Assembly: GCA_011800805.1 (NCBI GenBank)
Contig: MPNW01000006.1
Coordinates: 116,041 to 180,040, forward strand
Reading direction: 5' to 3'
Length of the DNA: 64,000 nucleotides
Source: Hirudo medicinalis
Taxonomy: Eukaryota > Annelida > Clitellata > Hirudinida > Hirudinidae
In this document: positions 10,438 through 25,362 of the stretch, in pieces
How positions within the stretch are numbered: position 1 is the first letter of the stretch
How the letters are laid out: each line of letters starts with the position of its first letter
Notes under the pieces: model-generated
The model's database searches: none
Seen by the model: the letters and a program-made list of their open reading frames with translations, nothing else
What the model was told of the DNA's origin: nothing
Translations under genes and position numbers: made by a program

Positions 10438-13334
10438 AGAATACTGTTAATGTGGGAATTTAGTTACTAACGATGGTCAAGTAAGTCGCTCTTCAATTAG
10501 TTCACGCCATCCCTAAACATTGTAAACAACGCAGAGATTCATAATGAGAACAATGAACTTTTGCGATATTCCAATATTTTAACATAAACATATAGGACCA
10601 CTGTCAATAAATTTAGCAAGAAATGTTTTAGTTTTAGACATTAATATCTATGCGATTAAACCATATATTAAATATTGTGTCGAATACTTTTGTATGTTAT
10701 CTAAGTTTATTTTTCTTGGTTACATTCAACAAATTAAAAAAATATTGAAGGTCAGTGAAAAATTGGATTACTTGTAAGTACCTCTATTTTCTTAATCTAG
10801 GTTGAATACAAAGATAAGGAGTTTAATTATTGTTACGTTGTAAATGTAGCTCCTTTTTTTCGCGTCATATTACAACGTTGCGAATATTGTCATTAAATTT
10901 TATTAATCAAACCTAAATGATAAAATAAACTTTCTTATGCCTGAAACTAAGTACATAAAAAAAATTTCGATATGCCAGAGTGTTCCTTTATCATTTGAAA
11001 AGCGACTGAATAGAACATTAAATAGGACTTTGGCAATACCGGATAACAAAGTGAGTTTTTTTTAGAAGCCACGAAATGCACGATTTTGCTCACCTTGGAC
11101 GAGATTTTATTGGATTGACAATGCTTGCGGAGTACTTCGTTTCGAAGCCAAAGTACAACATATTAAAAGATTTGGTAAAGTTAACTATAATTGTGATTAA
11201 GATAACATTAAAAAACAATTCGACTATTTGTTAAAAATTCACTTTCTTCTATCTTAATGATGAAACACTATATTATCACTAACAATAACTACGTAATAAC
11301 ACTAGCACTCACATTGATAATTTGTGAGTAAACTTGGCGAATTATTACGAATGCCACGTTTTCGTCGCAAGTAAATTTCCCATTAAAAAAAATAAAATAA
11401 AAAATCAACATTGAAAAAATCTTACATCAAATAGTTTGATTATATTTCCCACTAGCAAGGTCGTCTGTCTTAAAAAAATAGTTCCTTTTTTGTTGTTCTT
11501 AAAGACATGATTAATTTAACTGCTTCGATTTAAAAATGTGCAACATTCGTATGGGAAGACGCTGCTAGTGGACCCGAACTTAATTATTGAGCTATTAATA
11601 ATGAGCTATTAACCAATAATGTGTTAACTGAAATGTAACTAGTTACAATTAGTTTGTCTCTCAAAAGTCATCATAACATCACTTATTATTCAGAAACTTC
11701 ATCTGGCAATAAAATAAATAATTAATTAATGCCATGAACGTAGCCATTCTTCTGAATCAATCTCTGGAGACTCTAATTGTTTTCACATCGAAGGATGTTG
11801 CGTAAGATTTGAGTTTCAAATAACACGAAGGTGTTACAACAAACGAAATGGTTCTTGCTGCTGCTCATTTCATTTGCGAGGAAGAACTTCCTCTTTTTTT
11901 ACTTTGCCTCAGTTATTTATTTCCTTTCTCTGTGACTTCAAACTGCTTTGTCTGAGGTTTTGACAGTTTGTGATTTATAATTTACGACGGGCTTCTTTGC
12001 AAAACGAAAAGGATGTGGGCACGTGGATTGCTTCCATGGGGAAGATGACGTAACAGTCCATGGTTTCTGGAGAAGTCAGCTAGAAATATTTAGGCGTTGA
12101 TCATATTCTAAATAATGTTTAATAGATTAAAAAATAACTAACTAATAATTAGTATTTAATAATTAAATTACATCCAATTAAAATTTAAAAACCCTCTAAC
12201 TGGAGCTGAAAAACGTCCTTCAAATTTTTATCGATTTTCGCAAAGAAAAAACTCAAATTTTAAATTTTTTATATCAAAAATTGTATAAATAAAACTTCCA
12301 CTCGCAAGTAATGGTTGACAATTCGCAGATGATGATTGGTTATGAAGATGACTGGTTGTTCAAGTTGTTTATTCACGATAATGATGATTAATTAAGCCAG
12401 TATTGCTTCATTATGTCTACGTTGTCCACATGTCGCTTCTTATTCGACTATTAATGTAATATATTACAATATAATTATTACTTTAATAAATGAATTATAA
12501 CTTTGAGTTTGTTTTTCAAAACAGCCAACGCACAAAAAACATTGTGCTAGCTCACCTCAAATCGAAAATTAAAGCCGATGAAAAACATTCTAAATGCAAG
12601 GCGCGAACAAGCAGTTGGTATTATTCGTTTTGAATGAAAGTTGTGTGCTTGCGTGTGCGTGATGACGGATTGATCACAACTAAATGAAACAATGTATTAT
12701 TTATCTCCCGCTTCGGGAAGGAAATGCAGATCTAAATTCTATTCATCCCAAAGTTCTGCCCTCATTATAAGAAGGAAATGTAACTTAATGCAGGATTTAT
12801 TCAATAAAATTTCTCAGAGACACGTTTTTCTCAAAGGAAATATCTTTATTTATTTATATTCTGAACTCTTTGAAGAAGCAACTCCTTTGAAAGATTTGGA
12901 AGTTTTATACACTGAGTGGATCAATTTTGAATCATCCGCTCTTATGCAATCCCCACGCTGGAGAATTCAATTGAATTTGATCAACTCATACTTTGATTAA
13001 CTCAAACTTTGTTGCAGCACTGAAAACTTCAAAGGCGAAACGCGATCCAAATGAATCCATTTGAGTCTCAAGGAAATGCTCTGAGAACTTTCAGGCATTT
13101 TATATATTTTTTTATATTCTCAGGAAGCTCTTACAGACACTCACTAAATTCGAGACAGACGTTTCAGTTATTTTGAAGGTGTTTTTATGAAGTTATATTT
13201 ATATTATTGCTCGGAAGGCAATTATTTAACTATTACGTTAAAATTTAAATTCTTATTTGAATGTAAAACCATTTTAAAACAATATTGTAAATTGGGATCG
13301 ATTACTTTGCCTCTGTATATAAAATGTTAGCTCC
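10438..13334. other. Gene-poor AT-rich stretch
   Basis: No supported gene. The open frame at 12692-13000 has no recognisable domain or matching splice context. Long A/T runs and scattered short direct repeats dominate. The promoter of the minus-strand B3GALT6 should lie just to the right of 10437. Confidence 0.5.
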
Positions 13335-13592
13335 TTAATATTTCTTCACAGTGTAAGCAGCATAAACGTGCTTCTCAAAATAAAACATCGGGATTCTTTT
13401 TCTTTTAATCTTCGGTGGAAGCTCCCAATTTTCAAACTTGTTTGAAACGAAGAGATGTTGGAATTGAAAACATGGGCTTGTAAATGGTTTCGATGAAATG
13501 ATTTGAGCTGCTTCACCACCTTCGTTTTGAAAGCTTCTACGAGTAACTGGTTTGCACTTGAATGACTTTCTCGAAGTGGGTTGCGAAATTTC
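13335..13592 (-). CDS. Possible terminal coding exon, unrecognised
   Basis: A minus-strand frame of 85 codons runs from an AG acceptor context at about 13593 to a TAA at 13335-13337. Its composition looks protein-like: a basic start, aromatic residues in the middle (NKFENWELPPKIKRKR) and a C-terminus ending AAYTVKKY. Candidate upstream frames on the same strand (13680-14012 and 14059-14262) could belong to the same gene, but I cannot join them by phase. The family is not recognised, and this may be chance. Confidence 0.3.
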   Translation of the reverse strand, partial: EISQPTSRKSFKCKPVTRRSFQNEGGEAAQIISSKPFTSPCFQFQHLFVSNKFENWELPPKIKRKRIPMFYFEKHVYAAYTVKKY

Positions 13593-14754
13593 CTTCAGTC
13601 ACTGGAAAGAGGTAATTATTAAGGAGGATAATGGCGAACATCTGCATACGTTGAATCAAGGCAAACTGGAAGCGGATAATTAACCTCCGTGAACGAGGTG
13701 GTCCCAGAACTTGCTTCCACTTTCATTTGGACACGTGCAACAAATTAAAACTTTCCTCCTGGATGAGTTCAATGGGTCGGTGTGAAGGGAGAGAGTGATT
13801 GAGTGAGTGAGGGGATGATGATAATGAACTGTGCTCAGACAAATATCCCTGCGAGATGCGCTTGATTTGAGTTTTAATGATAAGCAGATGCTGTCATGCT
13901 TCCCGGAGTTTGCATCCTTTGCTTCTATAAGTTGTCCCGACACTGCTGCTGCTGCTTCTAAGCAATTGTGAGGATTACATTCGAACAACTCAACAGAGGT
14001 AAATCCTTTCAACGATTCAAACTTTTTATCGTATTTTTAATCTAATTCTTCAAATAGATTAATTTGTTTTACTTGGTTTTATAAACGCTGGGTTTATTTT
14101 CCTAAAATAATTCACTCCTTTTATGACTATTTTAAAACCTGGAAAAAATTTATGGAAACTTTGGAAGGAAAATACTGAGGCTGTAAAATTTACACGAGGC
14201 TCAACAGATGATGAACTCCTTACAACTCTTAACAACTTCAGAGACTCATTTTCTGTTGGCAATAAAAGTATTTAAATATTTAAATACTCCGAATATTCGA
14301 TTAAAAAATTGGAAACGAATGAAATCCAACGAAAGTGCTTGGTGGTCACAGTGTACATTGAAACATGCTGCTGTTATCAAAGCAGCTTTGGAGGTCCACT
14401 TTATCAAGAGGTTCGTTGATAAGGGAACATATTAAGATAAAGATGCTTCAGCTCACTACTATCCAGACAACTCCGTATTAAGTGGACATAACACTAACTT
14501 ATCGCACCATCATCATCGTCACCATCACCACCACCATTCTCATCATCATCATCATCATGTCTGTTTTGATGATGATCTCATATGAAATGTTTGTTCAAGG
14601 AGTTGCACAAGTGAGGTGTTGTTTAGAGGCTCTTATCTCCAGCCGGTCACCTTGGGACAAGCGGTCATCATCATCACCATCATTATCGCCATCGTCATCA
14701 TGCATCGCCGTCGTCGTCATCACCATCATCACCATCAACATCGTTATCATCATC

Positions 14755-14788
<34 letters not shown>

Positions 14789-14915
14789 TGACATCGACTT
14801 TTACTTACGAGTTATGAGACCCTAATGAAGGATGTTTATTGAAAAGGTTGAAAGTCTTATTACAACAATTTCAGAATATTTTTAATGAAAATAATTTAAA
14901 ATTTCTTCCAGGCAG
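13593..14915. other. Upstream region of the LAR gene with CAT/ATC microsatellite
   Basis: This contains weak open frames and a CAT/ATC trinucleotide-rich block at about 14494-14790. The long open frames across that block (14482-14825, both strands) are artefacts of the trinucleotide repeat. Confidence 0.55.
14494..14790. repeat. CAT/ATC microsatellite block
   Basis: Two runs of imperfect CAT/ATC trinucleotides (about 14500-14565 and 14667-14790) flank 100 bp of non-repeat DNA. Confidence 0.85.
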
Positions 14916-17900
14916 ATGCTGAACATCCCGTGGATTGTAATTTCATTCCTCATCACGTGTTCAGGTGGTAAAGAAATGTTCCCCGTTAACATTCCGCCAC
15001 TTTCCTGCAATTAACATCACTATTCCCTGTAATAAATAATCACATCAACAAACAACTAGGACAACAACAGCACCAATAGTAACAACAACAACAACAATAA
15101 TAAGGGATGCACGTCTTTTCAGTTGCACAGTTGCACATCTCACCACCGACTCAGTCACCACGAAACAATGGTGTTGCAATCATCACCTGCTCCTGCAACA
15201 ACAACACCTGCTCCGCCCCCACGTGGTTGAAAAATGGAAGGAAGCTTTCCAATGACAGGTCAAGGGTCATCAGTTACCAAGACAACCGCACCTCGGTCCT
15301 GCGCATCCACCCGGTGAGGTGGAAGGTCGATGACGGGTTGTACTCCTGCACGAACATCGACAGTCTTTCCGAGGAATCGAAGCTTTCAGTCCACAACTCC
15401 GATGGTGAGGTGATGGAAATTCTTACGAAAAAATATTTCAATTCAGCTTTCGTTCGTCAGCTCATCCGGGTTTTCCACAACTCCTGGAGAGCATTCCATC
15501 GTTCCACGTGACGTCAGATGGGGTTCTCCTTTCGTGCCCTTCAACTGGTGACCCTGTACTGTCGATCACGTGGTACAAAAACCTGGTGCCTGCCGAGCTC
15601 TCCAGTGGGAATGAACTGCTAGCCAATGGTTGGTTCGTGTTAGGAATATTAATTGATAACGTGGCTCATTTGCATGTCATCATCAGAATGCATTTAGTCG
15701 TAATAAAAATTAAATGACACGTAAAATAATGCATTATGATTAATAATAAAATTAATTAATTTCAAATGTAAGTTTAATCAAATGAATTAATTTATAATTG
15801 AATCACGTAATATCCACCACAATATGAATGATATTTTGATTTTAATGATAACAATAATGAATGATGATGATGATAATGATAATAATAATAATAAATAATA
15901 ATAATAATAATAATAATGATAATATAATAATAATAATAACAATAATAATAAATTTAAAGGTTCATTGGTTGTCAAAGAATTGGCAGAGGAGGTAAGTTCA
16001 ACTTACGAATGTCAAGTTTCAAACCAAAAAGGTTCCGTCGTGTCCTCCCCGCTTCATCTCAACTCATCAGGTTTGGAAACATTTTTTATTCTTTTCTATT
16101 TACTCAACATTTATTTATTCAACATTTATTTATTCAACATTTATTTTCTCAACATTTACTTACTTAAACATTAATTCTTCTATTTGAAGAAATCCTCTTC
16201 AGAGGTTGATATGGAATCTTATGATGCCATCGTTAGGAATTATTAACATCCTCAAGAATTTGTCACCATTAATGTTTAGATTTAATTCACAATTACTTAC
16301 AAATTATTGTTAGTATTTATTCTAAATTATTATTAATATTTATTATAAATTATTTTTAATATTTATTATAAATTATTTTTAATATTTATTATAAATTATT
16401 TTTAATATTTATTATAAATTTGGTAGCATAAATGTCTTGAAATGCTGCAAACAAGTATTTCCTTTGATTTGTGAATGTATTACAAACGACTTTTATTTTG
16501 TGGCAATATTGTGATGTCGAAGCGTTAACAATGCCTTGGAAATATTTCAATGAACGAATGAATGTCTTATTGAATGAATAAATTAACTCATGATTATCTG
16601 AAGTAACAAATTAATCATTAGCCGATAATTAGTTTGAACATTAGATTATTATTATTACATTACTAATAATTATTATTACATTAATAATAATAATTTAAAA
16701 AAATGTTGTTGTGTTGTTATAGTTAATATTGACGTGTGTTCACGTATGATTGGATGGCATTTCATTGTTCTTCGTGTAAAGGATGAATGTATTTTACAAG
16801 GTCTTAATTAACATGCAATATTCAGTGCAACAACAGCAAAAGCAACAACAACAACAATAATAATAATGATAAAAATATTCAATGACATTGATGATGACGA
16901 TGACGACGATGATGATGATGATGATGATGACGATGATGATTTTTCCATATTTTTTAGAACCTTTTATTGAAACACAACAAACGCATGAATAAATAAGGAT
17001 TCAAAAAGGAAAGGATCGTCCTAAGGGAAAACTAACGCTAGTGGACGTCCTATTACCAGGTTTTTACTTACCAGGTGTGGAGTTTTAGTGCGTTTCAATC
17101 AAATGCAACATAAAGTCAATTGCTAACTGCAAACGAGTAATGAAATTGCAGAGTCAGTGAATTACGAGTTTATAATGAAATGTGTTAGAGCTTTCTTAAA
17201 AGCATGTAAGTTTGGAAGGCTGACGATGTTGTGTGGAATATTAGCGTAGACCTTGTGATGCAGACAATCGAACGAGAACTAACAACAGATTTAGCAAAAG
17301 AAGATTTATAATTACATGACGATCGAACAGTATGTAAGTCTAAAGAAGATATTTTTGAAAACAAATTATCAAAAGATGAGGCAACATGTGATGATTAATG
17401 ATGTAGTTTATGTAGTTTATGCATAAAAGTGGCCAAATGGAAATTATTAAATGATGAATTTTAAGTGTGTTTAAATTTACGAAAGCGTGATCGGTATGAG
17501 GGTTACAAGGGCAAACAAAGAGCAACACGTAGAAATTTTGTCTGGAGATTAAGTAAAGGAAGTAAGCAAGTTGAATAGTTGGAAGCCCAGCTTAGATTAC
17601 AATGGCTTCAATATGGATATAAATTTATTTATATTTAAATTTAAATATGGATATGTAAATGAGTAGAACAATGTCATTATGTTTTTATATTTGTATAACG
17701 ACGTACGATAAATGATACCAATACTCTTAGACATTTTAGCTACCAGGTACCGAATACAATGTATGTTGTTTAAATGAAAGAGTTGGTCTATATGACTCCA
17801 AGAAACCTACACGAGATGTAACAGAGTTTCCGATATAAATATAACATTTTTTTTCATTGCCTTATGAATTGTAAAATGTTTTTTTTTGGTGTTGAGAGAT

Positions 17901-20900
17901 TTGCCCTGAACCACTCTGCCAAATTTTCAAGCTCAGCGTTCACGATAGAGTTCTGTAATATTACTTCCAGATAGAAAAAATATTACTTCCAGAAAAACAC
18001 TGGTGTCATCTGCAAACAATAGGTACTCAAGGGCGATCAGATGAGTTGCATAAGTCATTGATATAAATCAAAAACAAAAGTGGTTCCAGGACCCTGTGGT
18101 ATTCCCAGGTCTGACATCGATTTTTTAAGATAACTTTCAAACCAAGAAAAACTTTTGCCTCGAATACCATAATAATGAAGTTTATTCAGGAGAATATCGT
18201 GATTTATTGTAGCAAATTCCAAGAACACTCCAACTGTTGGTTGACTCCGATCCAATCTGTGGAAGATTTTGGATTGATGATGATGATGATAATAGCGCAT
18301 AGATACAACGAATTATAACGATAAAGACCTCACAAAGGCTTATTGTATCACATTATCGCCCATGAATCGGTCATAACAACAACGAAAGCACCACACTTAC
18401 ACCGGTGATTGTAAATAAAACATTTACAAACTTTAATTCTGACTAATAATTAATAAGGCAGCTTATTTATATGGATTTTATTTTATAAATTTTTAATCAA
18501 TGTTACTTGAAACAATAATAATTTACATTTAAATAACAATAATTATAACTTCGACGTTAATGACCAGCGAATACTGACAAATTTATCCACTGATTCCAGT
18601 GGGGACTCCAGGGAACCTGTCAGTGACGTTGGTGAACGGGGCAGGTCACGTGACGTGGCAAGTTCCATCATCGGTGAGGAGTGTGTCTCATTACAAAGTC
18701 GAATATGGAGTCGAGGGTGATGCATCGTACGTGCACGAGGTCGTCGGTGGAAACACGCACAAGTACACTTCTGCCATCCTCGGTGAGACATCCAGATGTT
18801 TTTCGGTGTGCTCGTTGAAAAATAGGAGTTGCTGAAACTCGAGAGCAGTTGATTCATGGTTTTTTCTTGTCTGCAGACAGAGGGACAGAATACGAATTCA
18901 TGGTTTCAACTAAGACTGTTTTAGGCTGGAGTGATAAGGCAGTTACAAGAATTAAAACTATGGATGGAGGTGGTTATACAAATCAATATGTAACTGGAAC
19001 AAATCGGTGCCCGTAATTATTTAATTATTAAATTAATTTTTATCCTCAAAAGTTCCATTAGGTTCTCCGCTGAACATCTCAGCATCTGAGATCAGTTCAG
19101 AGGGCTTCAGACTCAACTGGATGCCTCCATTGGCAAAGCATCGCAATGGAAAAATCATCGCCTACGAAATCAGAGAACGTGCAGACGACAAAATGGTCGA
19201 TTGGACTGTCAACACGACAGAAACCTTTTACGAGATCAGGGATCTACAGCCACAAGGAAGTTATTCCTTCCAAATCAGAGCTTATACCTCGGCAGGATCA
19301 GGCCCTTGGAGCTCCTACGTGCAAATCCTCACCAAGCCTGAAAGTCAGTCTTTCACATTACTTTCTTTTAGGTTCTCAAACTGTTAATACATCGTTTTAA
19401 TAATAAATATTTTCAATTGAAAGTTTTATTTTAATGTCTGCCCCGGAATATTATTTGGAACACCTGTCTTCCATACCACCTGTATTACATAGGTACCGTG
19501 CAACCACCAAGAGGCATCAAACTGAACAGACTTTCCCCCTCAGAACTTGAGGTTTCATGGCAACCTGTCTCCACCCATGAACCTGTGACCTATGAAATCT
19601 TTGCCACCATCCACGCCACCCTTGACCTCTCGGAATGGCAGAAAAGGTCGACCGCTCATACCTCGATAGTTTTTGAGAAGGCATACACGAGCAGTTACGC
19701 TGTCAGAGTTCGAACCTTGCTGGGTTCAGGAAAGTTCAGCGACCTATCAAAAGTTGTCATCGAAACCAGTTCATGTAAACGAATTAGTAATTATTTTATG
19801 CTTAACCAGAAATTTGAAGAAATTCCGTTAATTAAGTTAAATTCATTTTAATAATTTATATTTAATATAATAATGTCATGTGATGTGATGTGATATAATA
19901 GAATATCTATAAGGATGCCATTTTGGATTCAAAACACTTACTAAATGATTTCAGACTTCCCAGATTCAAGCAAATACCAACCCCTTGGACCTGGTGTGAG
20001 GAACTTCGTCGTGTCCTTGTTGTCGCATGGAGCCGCTCAGGATGCACTTTTGGAGTGGATTCCACCTGAGAAGACCAAGTTCAGCCACTACCAGGTGAAT
20101 TAATTACGCAAATATCTGCATTATTTTTATTTTACAAGAAAATGAAAGAGTCTTGTGAATGTTGAATCGAAATGAAATAGTGAAATTGTTAAGTGAATTA
20201 TTCCTCCTCGTGAGATGTAAATGATTGTTTCTCGTGGGCTGTGAAAGTCTGCAGAACCTCCGCATTACAATGCTGTTGTAATAAAATTGAAAAATAAATT
20301 GCTCTTGCACGTTTAAACATTCGTTAAATGTCATCATTCCCCTAAAATCAATGCAATATGTCTTTACATCCGTTTTGTATCTCCAGACGTCACCGATTTT
20401 TTTGTAAATAAATGGAAACGTTCTAATTGACGTCAGATTCTAAATTGAAAAATTGTATTTATGATCAAGGAAATTTGTAAACTTTAAATCATCAAATTAG
20501 TTTTATTTTAAACAAAACATGACAAATTCAGGTTAATGTTTTGGATGATTTATAAGAGTATCTTTATTTTTTGAGGTCTTCATCATTTGCACCTGTAGGA
20601 TAAAGAGATAAACATGTTTTTAGAGTTTGGAATTATTACTCTTGCTTTCGTAAGTTCACGGAAAACAATCGTTACCTCTGCAACTCAAGCAGCACCTCGC
20701 CTTGACACTGTCGTCGACACAATAGCTCTTGTACTGTTCGCACCAACTTTCCTCTCCGTACTTGCAGTCTGTTAATGTCGCAAGCAAAAGTAAATCATCG
20801 TTCGTAAGTGATTGGTTGTGTGAGACCTGAAATGAATAGCAGAGGAAGAATGTTTCGATTTACCTTCAGGATTCTTTGCTGCTGCGGCTCGACATTTTTG

Positions 20901-23301
20901 ACAGCATTCTTTTTGAATGTAGCTTTCGTAGCAGTCGATATCCAAATATCCGGCACAATAGTCGTTATCCGTGCATTCTTCTAATCGTGAAAATGGTTTA
21001 GGATCGATATTTTATTCATCTGTTAGTAGTGGCAGAAATATTACCTTCAGCGAAGGCAACGGCCAGGAAAAGGAGGCAGATGACTGAAAAATACTTCATC
21101 TTTATTTGAAAGTGTCTCCAATACTAAATAAATACGATAAACTTGTGATGCTGAACGTCGCTGTTATTATATAACCTATCTCCACGCAGTGGACAATTAC
21201 AAAGTTTTTATTTTATGCTAAAATATCAATGGGTTTGCGTTGCACTGTCCACGCAAAAAACAATCATAAGTACATTCAAGTTGTTCCAAAACCAGAAATT
21301 ATGTTATTCATGATTGTCCGAATTGTACGATATAATTGTAAAATATCATTTTTATTCAATAATTTTGCCAAAATGTTTGAAATACGACTTTAGTTAACTT
21401 TTGTGATGTACTTAATGTGAGGATGTTATGTACTAAATGTGAACATTTTAAGTACTGTTATCATTTGTTTGCATCTTCCCTTTGCTCAATTGTTTGCTTT
21501 TATAAATTCTAGTTTTAACGTGTGGTTGAATGTTTGTGTACCACTGAAATTAATAGATTATTTCCTGTGCTTATTCCTCCTTTATTCTCATCAAGTTGTC
21601 TCTGCTGCCCCCTATTTGGTGTTTCTTCTCATTCTTTTCTTTGTATGTTGTTATTACTATTGTCGTTTAATCCACTTACGTTTGGTGTTCAATGATATTA
21701 TTTGAATGTGAATATGACAGAATCTCTGAAAATGTGATGAACGTTTGCGAAGGAGGCAGGATTTGAACTCCCGTCGGAGAGGCACAAAAATTCTGCTGCC
21801 CTCAGCCTAACAACGTGAACCCGCTCTTTCAAACTCTTTAGTGAAGATGTTTCAGCCTGAACTTCTTCGATAAATATCTCTATGTGAAAATTTATTGGCG
21901 AAAGCTATTAATTAAGCTACTATTTCAGTATGATTGAAATGGTTAAGTATGCAGAAGCAGCTTTTGTTTTATAAAATTTTGTAAAATATTTCAATATTCA
22001 CATAATATTTCATTAATCACTTATGTAATATTATTAAAATATGTAAAGAATAAATGAAATATTTATTGGTGCAACTATTTTTAAAGATTTTTAAAATGAT
22101 TGAGGCCGATATTAATTTATCATTGATTGATTATTAATTGATCATTTGCATCCGTTCCAAGCGTGTCATGTGTATTTATATATGATATAAACCTGTCACA
22201 ACGATATAAGTGCATATTAATCCTAAAATGGTTGTCGACATCTCAGATAAACTATGACGGATCCAAGTTTTACTTCGACGAGAACAACTCCAAAAAAGAA
22301 TTTCTCCACAAAAAGCAGAAAAAAGTCGACAAGAATCAATCGAAAGTGAAAATTGAAAACCTGCATCCTGGCACGTTGTACAAGTTCATCATTTCTCCTT
22401 GTTTCTCTGAAGATGTTTGTGGCACTTCTCATTCATTTCTGCTCAACACCGAGTCCAGGGGTTGGTCTTGACAAGTTGACATTCGAGTTGACTTTTGTGT
22501 TTTCAATCTTTTCTTTTATTTGAGTGGAAAGTTATTTTTGTGTTAATTATTTTTAAGTATCGTAGAATTTTTTAAATAAGTAAAGTTTTTAAAATTAACG
22601 CAAATGTTTGAAGAAATAAAATGTGCGAAAGTTACAATCTTCAATTTCAGGAAGCGTCAGATTCTTAGTTTCTCAGTTTTAAATGAATTTTGAAAAATCA
22701 CATGTGCTTCATAATTATAATTATTATTTCATTTGATGCATTGTAATGTATTTGTTAATGCATACTCAATTATAACATTATTTTTTTTTAAATTTTATTT
22801 TCCCGACCAAAAACAGTCTGAAATAAAGCAATCAGTCCGCTTCACCTGCTCCTTGATTGCTTCGACCAATTTATCATTTGTCCTGATAATCATTTTCAGT
22901 TCTTCGACATCCAGTCAAGTTTTTTAATTCTTCTTTTGAAACTTTTGCATTTCTGCAAATTTCTTCAGGCAATCCTCGCTTTAAAACCTCAAATTAAAAC
23001 CGAGAAGTTCGGCCATAATATTTTAATTTAGAATAGGCCTCTTTGGCACTTCTCAGTCTCGGCATATTTATTCCTTTCGAAGCTTACGAGGAATGTTCAC
23101 TGAAGATTTAATAGCTATATTTGAAGGATAACAGATTATTTATGCTAAGTTTTCAGGATTTCGAGCACATACAACTTCTTAACAAAACTTATTAAAGAGA
23201 CTTATTAAATTATTATTTGTGCTTCACAATTACGATTATTATTTCATTTGCCTCATTTGTGTTATTATTTATAATTAATGGACATTAAATTAGGGCTTTA
23301 A

Positions 23302-23338
<37 letters not shown>

Positions 23339-25330
23339 TTTATGTGGATTTATTTTTTAGTTCCTCCAGCACCCAGTGCGCCATTGGTCATAAAGACGGA
23401 AGGAGATGGAGGTGTTGGAGTGAAATTACGACCAGCACCAGGGATTAACGGGGCGATAATAAAATATTTTCTTGTCGCTGTTAATGCTTCTTTGTTTGAA
23501 AACAAAACTCCTGATGATGTTACGAACGAAGAGGTGCAGAATTTATTTGAATCTTCCAATATTTTAAAAATGTCATCAGTGCACATTCATTTAAATGTGT
23601 GACTTATTCGCTCTTATAAAATATTTTTTAATCCAAGTCGGCACGCATAAATTAATTCCAGAACTCAAACGTAATGACACACCGATTTAATCACAAATTA
23701 CTTACGAGTTACTAATTGAAATGATTACAGGTTTCTCGTTACCTAGAAACAAGTTCAGATGAACAGCGTGATTCCCGCCTGAGTGCTTTTGAGTTCAGAA
23801 ACCTTCCTGATCAATTCACCGTCAGGAAACTTCCCAGTGGACTCAAACACAAAATCTTCTTGAGAGCATTCACGAGTGAAGATGTAAGTGAAATACTTTT
23901 TGATATTACAATAATTTATTTAAAATAATTTATACATGCGTAATAATTTATATAATTTATTTAGGAGTTACTAAATCAATGAATGAATTAATTAAATGAA
24001 TTCTAAAGATTAGAAAATAATTATTTTGAAGCAATTTGTCTCCAGTCCTTATTCATCAGTTGTCTTCCAACCGAGAAACCCAGCAGATGAAGCGGGAAGT
24101 GTTCAATCGGAAAATTCGAAAATATTTTTTGCTCTCATCCCAACTTTCTTCTTCGTTGTTGCTGCAATCCTCATTGTCTCATGTTACAGGTTCTTCTTTT
24201 GCACTCAACTTTTTAAACATTTAAAAAAATTTAATTCAAATAATTTATTTAAAATAATAAAATTAAATGAATTATTTACTCATTTTGATTTATTAATAAA
24301 TACGTTAACCTGTAATTGTTTTAGTATCGGTAGAAATTCTTTAATTGGTTGGCCGAATGGGTTTAGCGCCTCTGACGCTAGGCATTCGGCGCTAAATAAA
24401 TGAAGTACTTAACAATTATGTGACGTCATGCATTAAAACGTCCACTTCTAAAGACGAACAAAAAGGATTTACAAATTCACCATTAATTCAACAAATTCAC
24501 CATTACAAAATTTAAATATGAAATGTGTATTTGAAAATATTTCACAATTATTTTATTATATTTCATAAAAAGACACAAAGCTAGGAAAGCGAAGAAATAC
24601 AAGGAGTTTCTGAAGGACGACCACGTGGTCATGCAATCTGAGAAGTTCATCTCTCAACAAACAACTGACTTCAATAAGCCATCGCCTAGTCTTACAAGTT
24701 CCATTACAACATTTTTAAACATAAATATAAAAAAATAAATAAATGTTCCTTATAATCATTTTAAATATATTATTTATTAATTAAAATCATTATTCATTGT
24801 TATTCAAAATAATTAAAATCATTATAATTGTTATTATAAATTAATTAAAATCTTTATAAAATGTTATTATTAATTCATTAAAATTATTATTAAATATTAA
24901 TATTAATTAATTAAAATGAGTCACATCCATACATCAGGTACCAGCAATTGCAGACCTTTGAGTCTGAAGAACCTCGGCAAGGTGTTGGAAGACCTGAAAA
25001 CGAATGAAGGGTCAAAGTTGAGGGAGGAGTACGAATCAATCGATCCAGGGCAACAATTCACCTGGGAAGCATCAACCCGGGAGGAAAACAAGGCTAAAAA
25101 TAGATATGCTAATGTCGTGGCTTACGACCACACCAGGGTCAAGGTGCTTAACGAGTTGACGGGTTCTGATTACATCAATGCCAGCTTCATTGATGGTTAT
25201 TGCAGGACTAAGGCCTACATTGCCACACAGGTTGTTAAGAATAACTTGGTAATCGTGATAGCGATGTTTTATTAGAAGTTATGTGATGAAATCAGTTATT
25301 ATAATAATAATCGTAATAAATAATAATAAC

Positions 25331-25362
<32 letters not shown>

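Larger units (their letters stand above)
16071..18599. other. Large intron of the LAR gene
   Basis: A 2.5-kb intron between Ig2 and the first FN3 exon. It contains a 23-bp AT-rich tandem repeat (about 16324-16420), a CAA/GAT microsatellite (about 16825-16940) and a minus-strand LINE fragment (about 17870-18290). No coding exon was recognised in the remainder, so a missing third Ig exon cannot be excluded. Confidence 0.6.

Noticed and set aside
12692..13000. 102-residue plus-strand frame
   Set aside because: No domain, no signal peptide and no splice or neighbour context. It could be chance in AT-rich DNA.
14482..14825. Open frames rich in Ile, Met, His or Asp on both strands
   Set aside because: They read a CAT/ATC microsatellite and have no coding features.
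21740..21835. Functional tRNA gene
   Set aside because: The B-box is good but no closed acceptor stem or anticodon arm can be drawn, so a SINE remnant is more likely.
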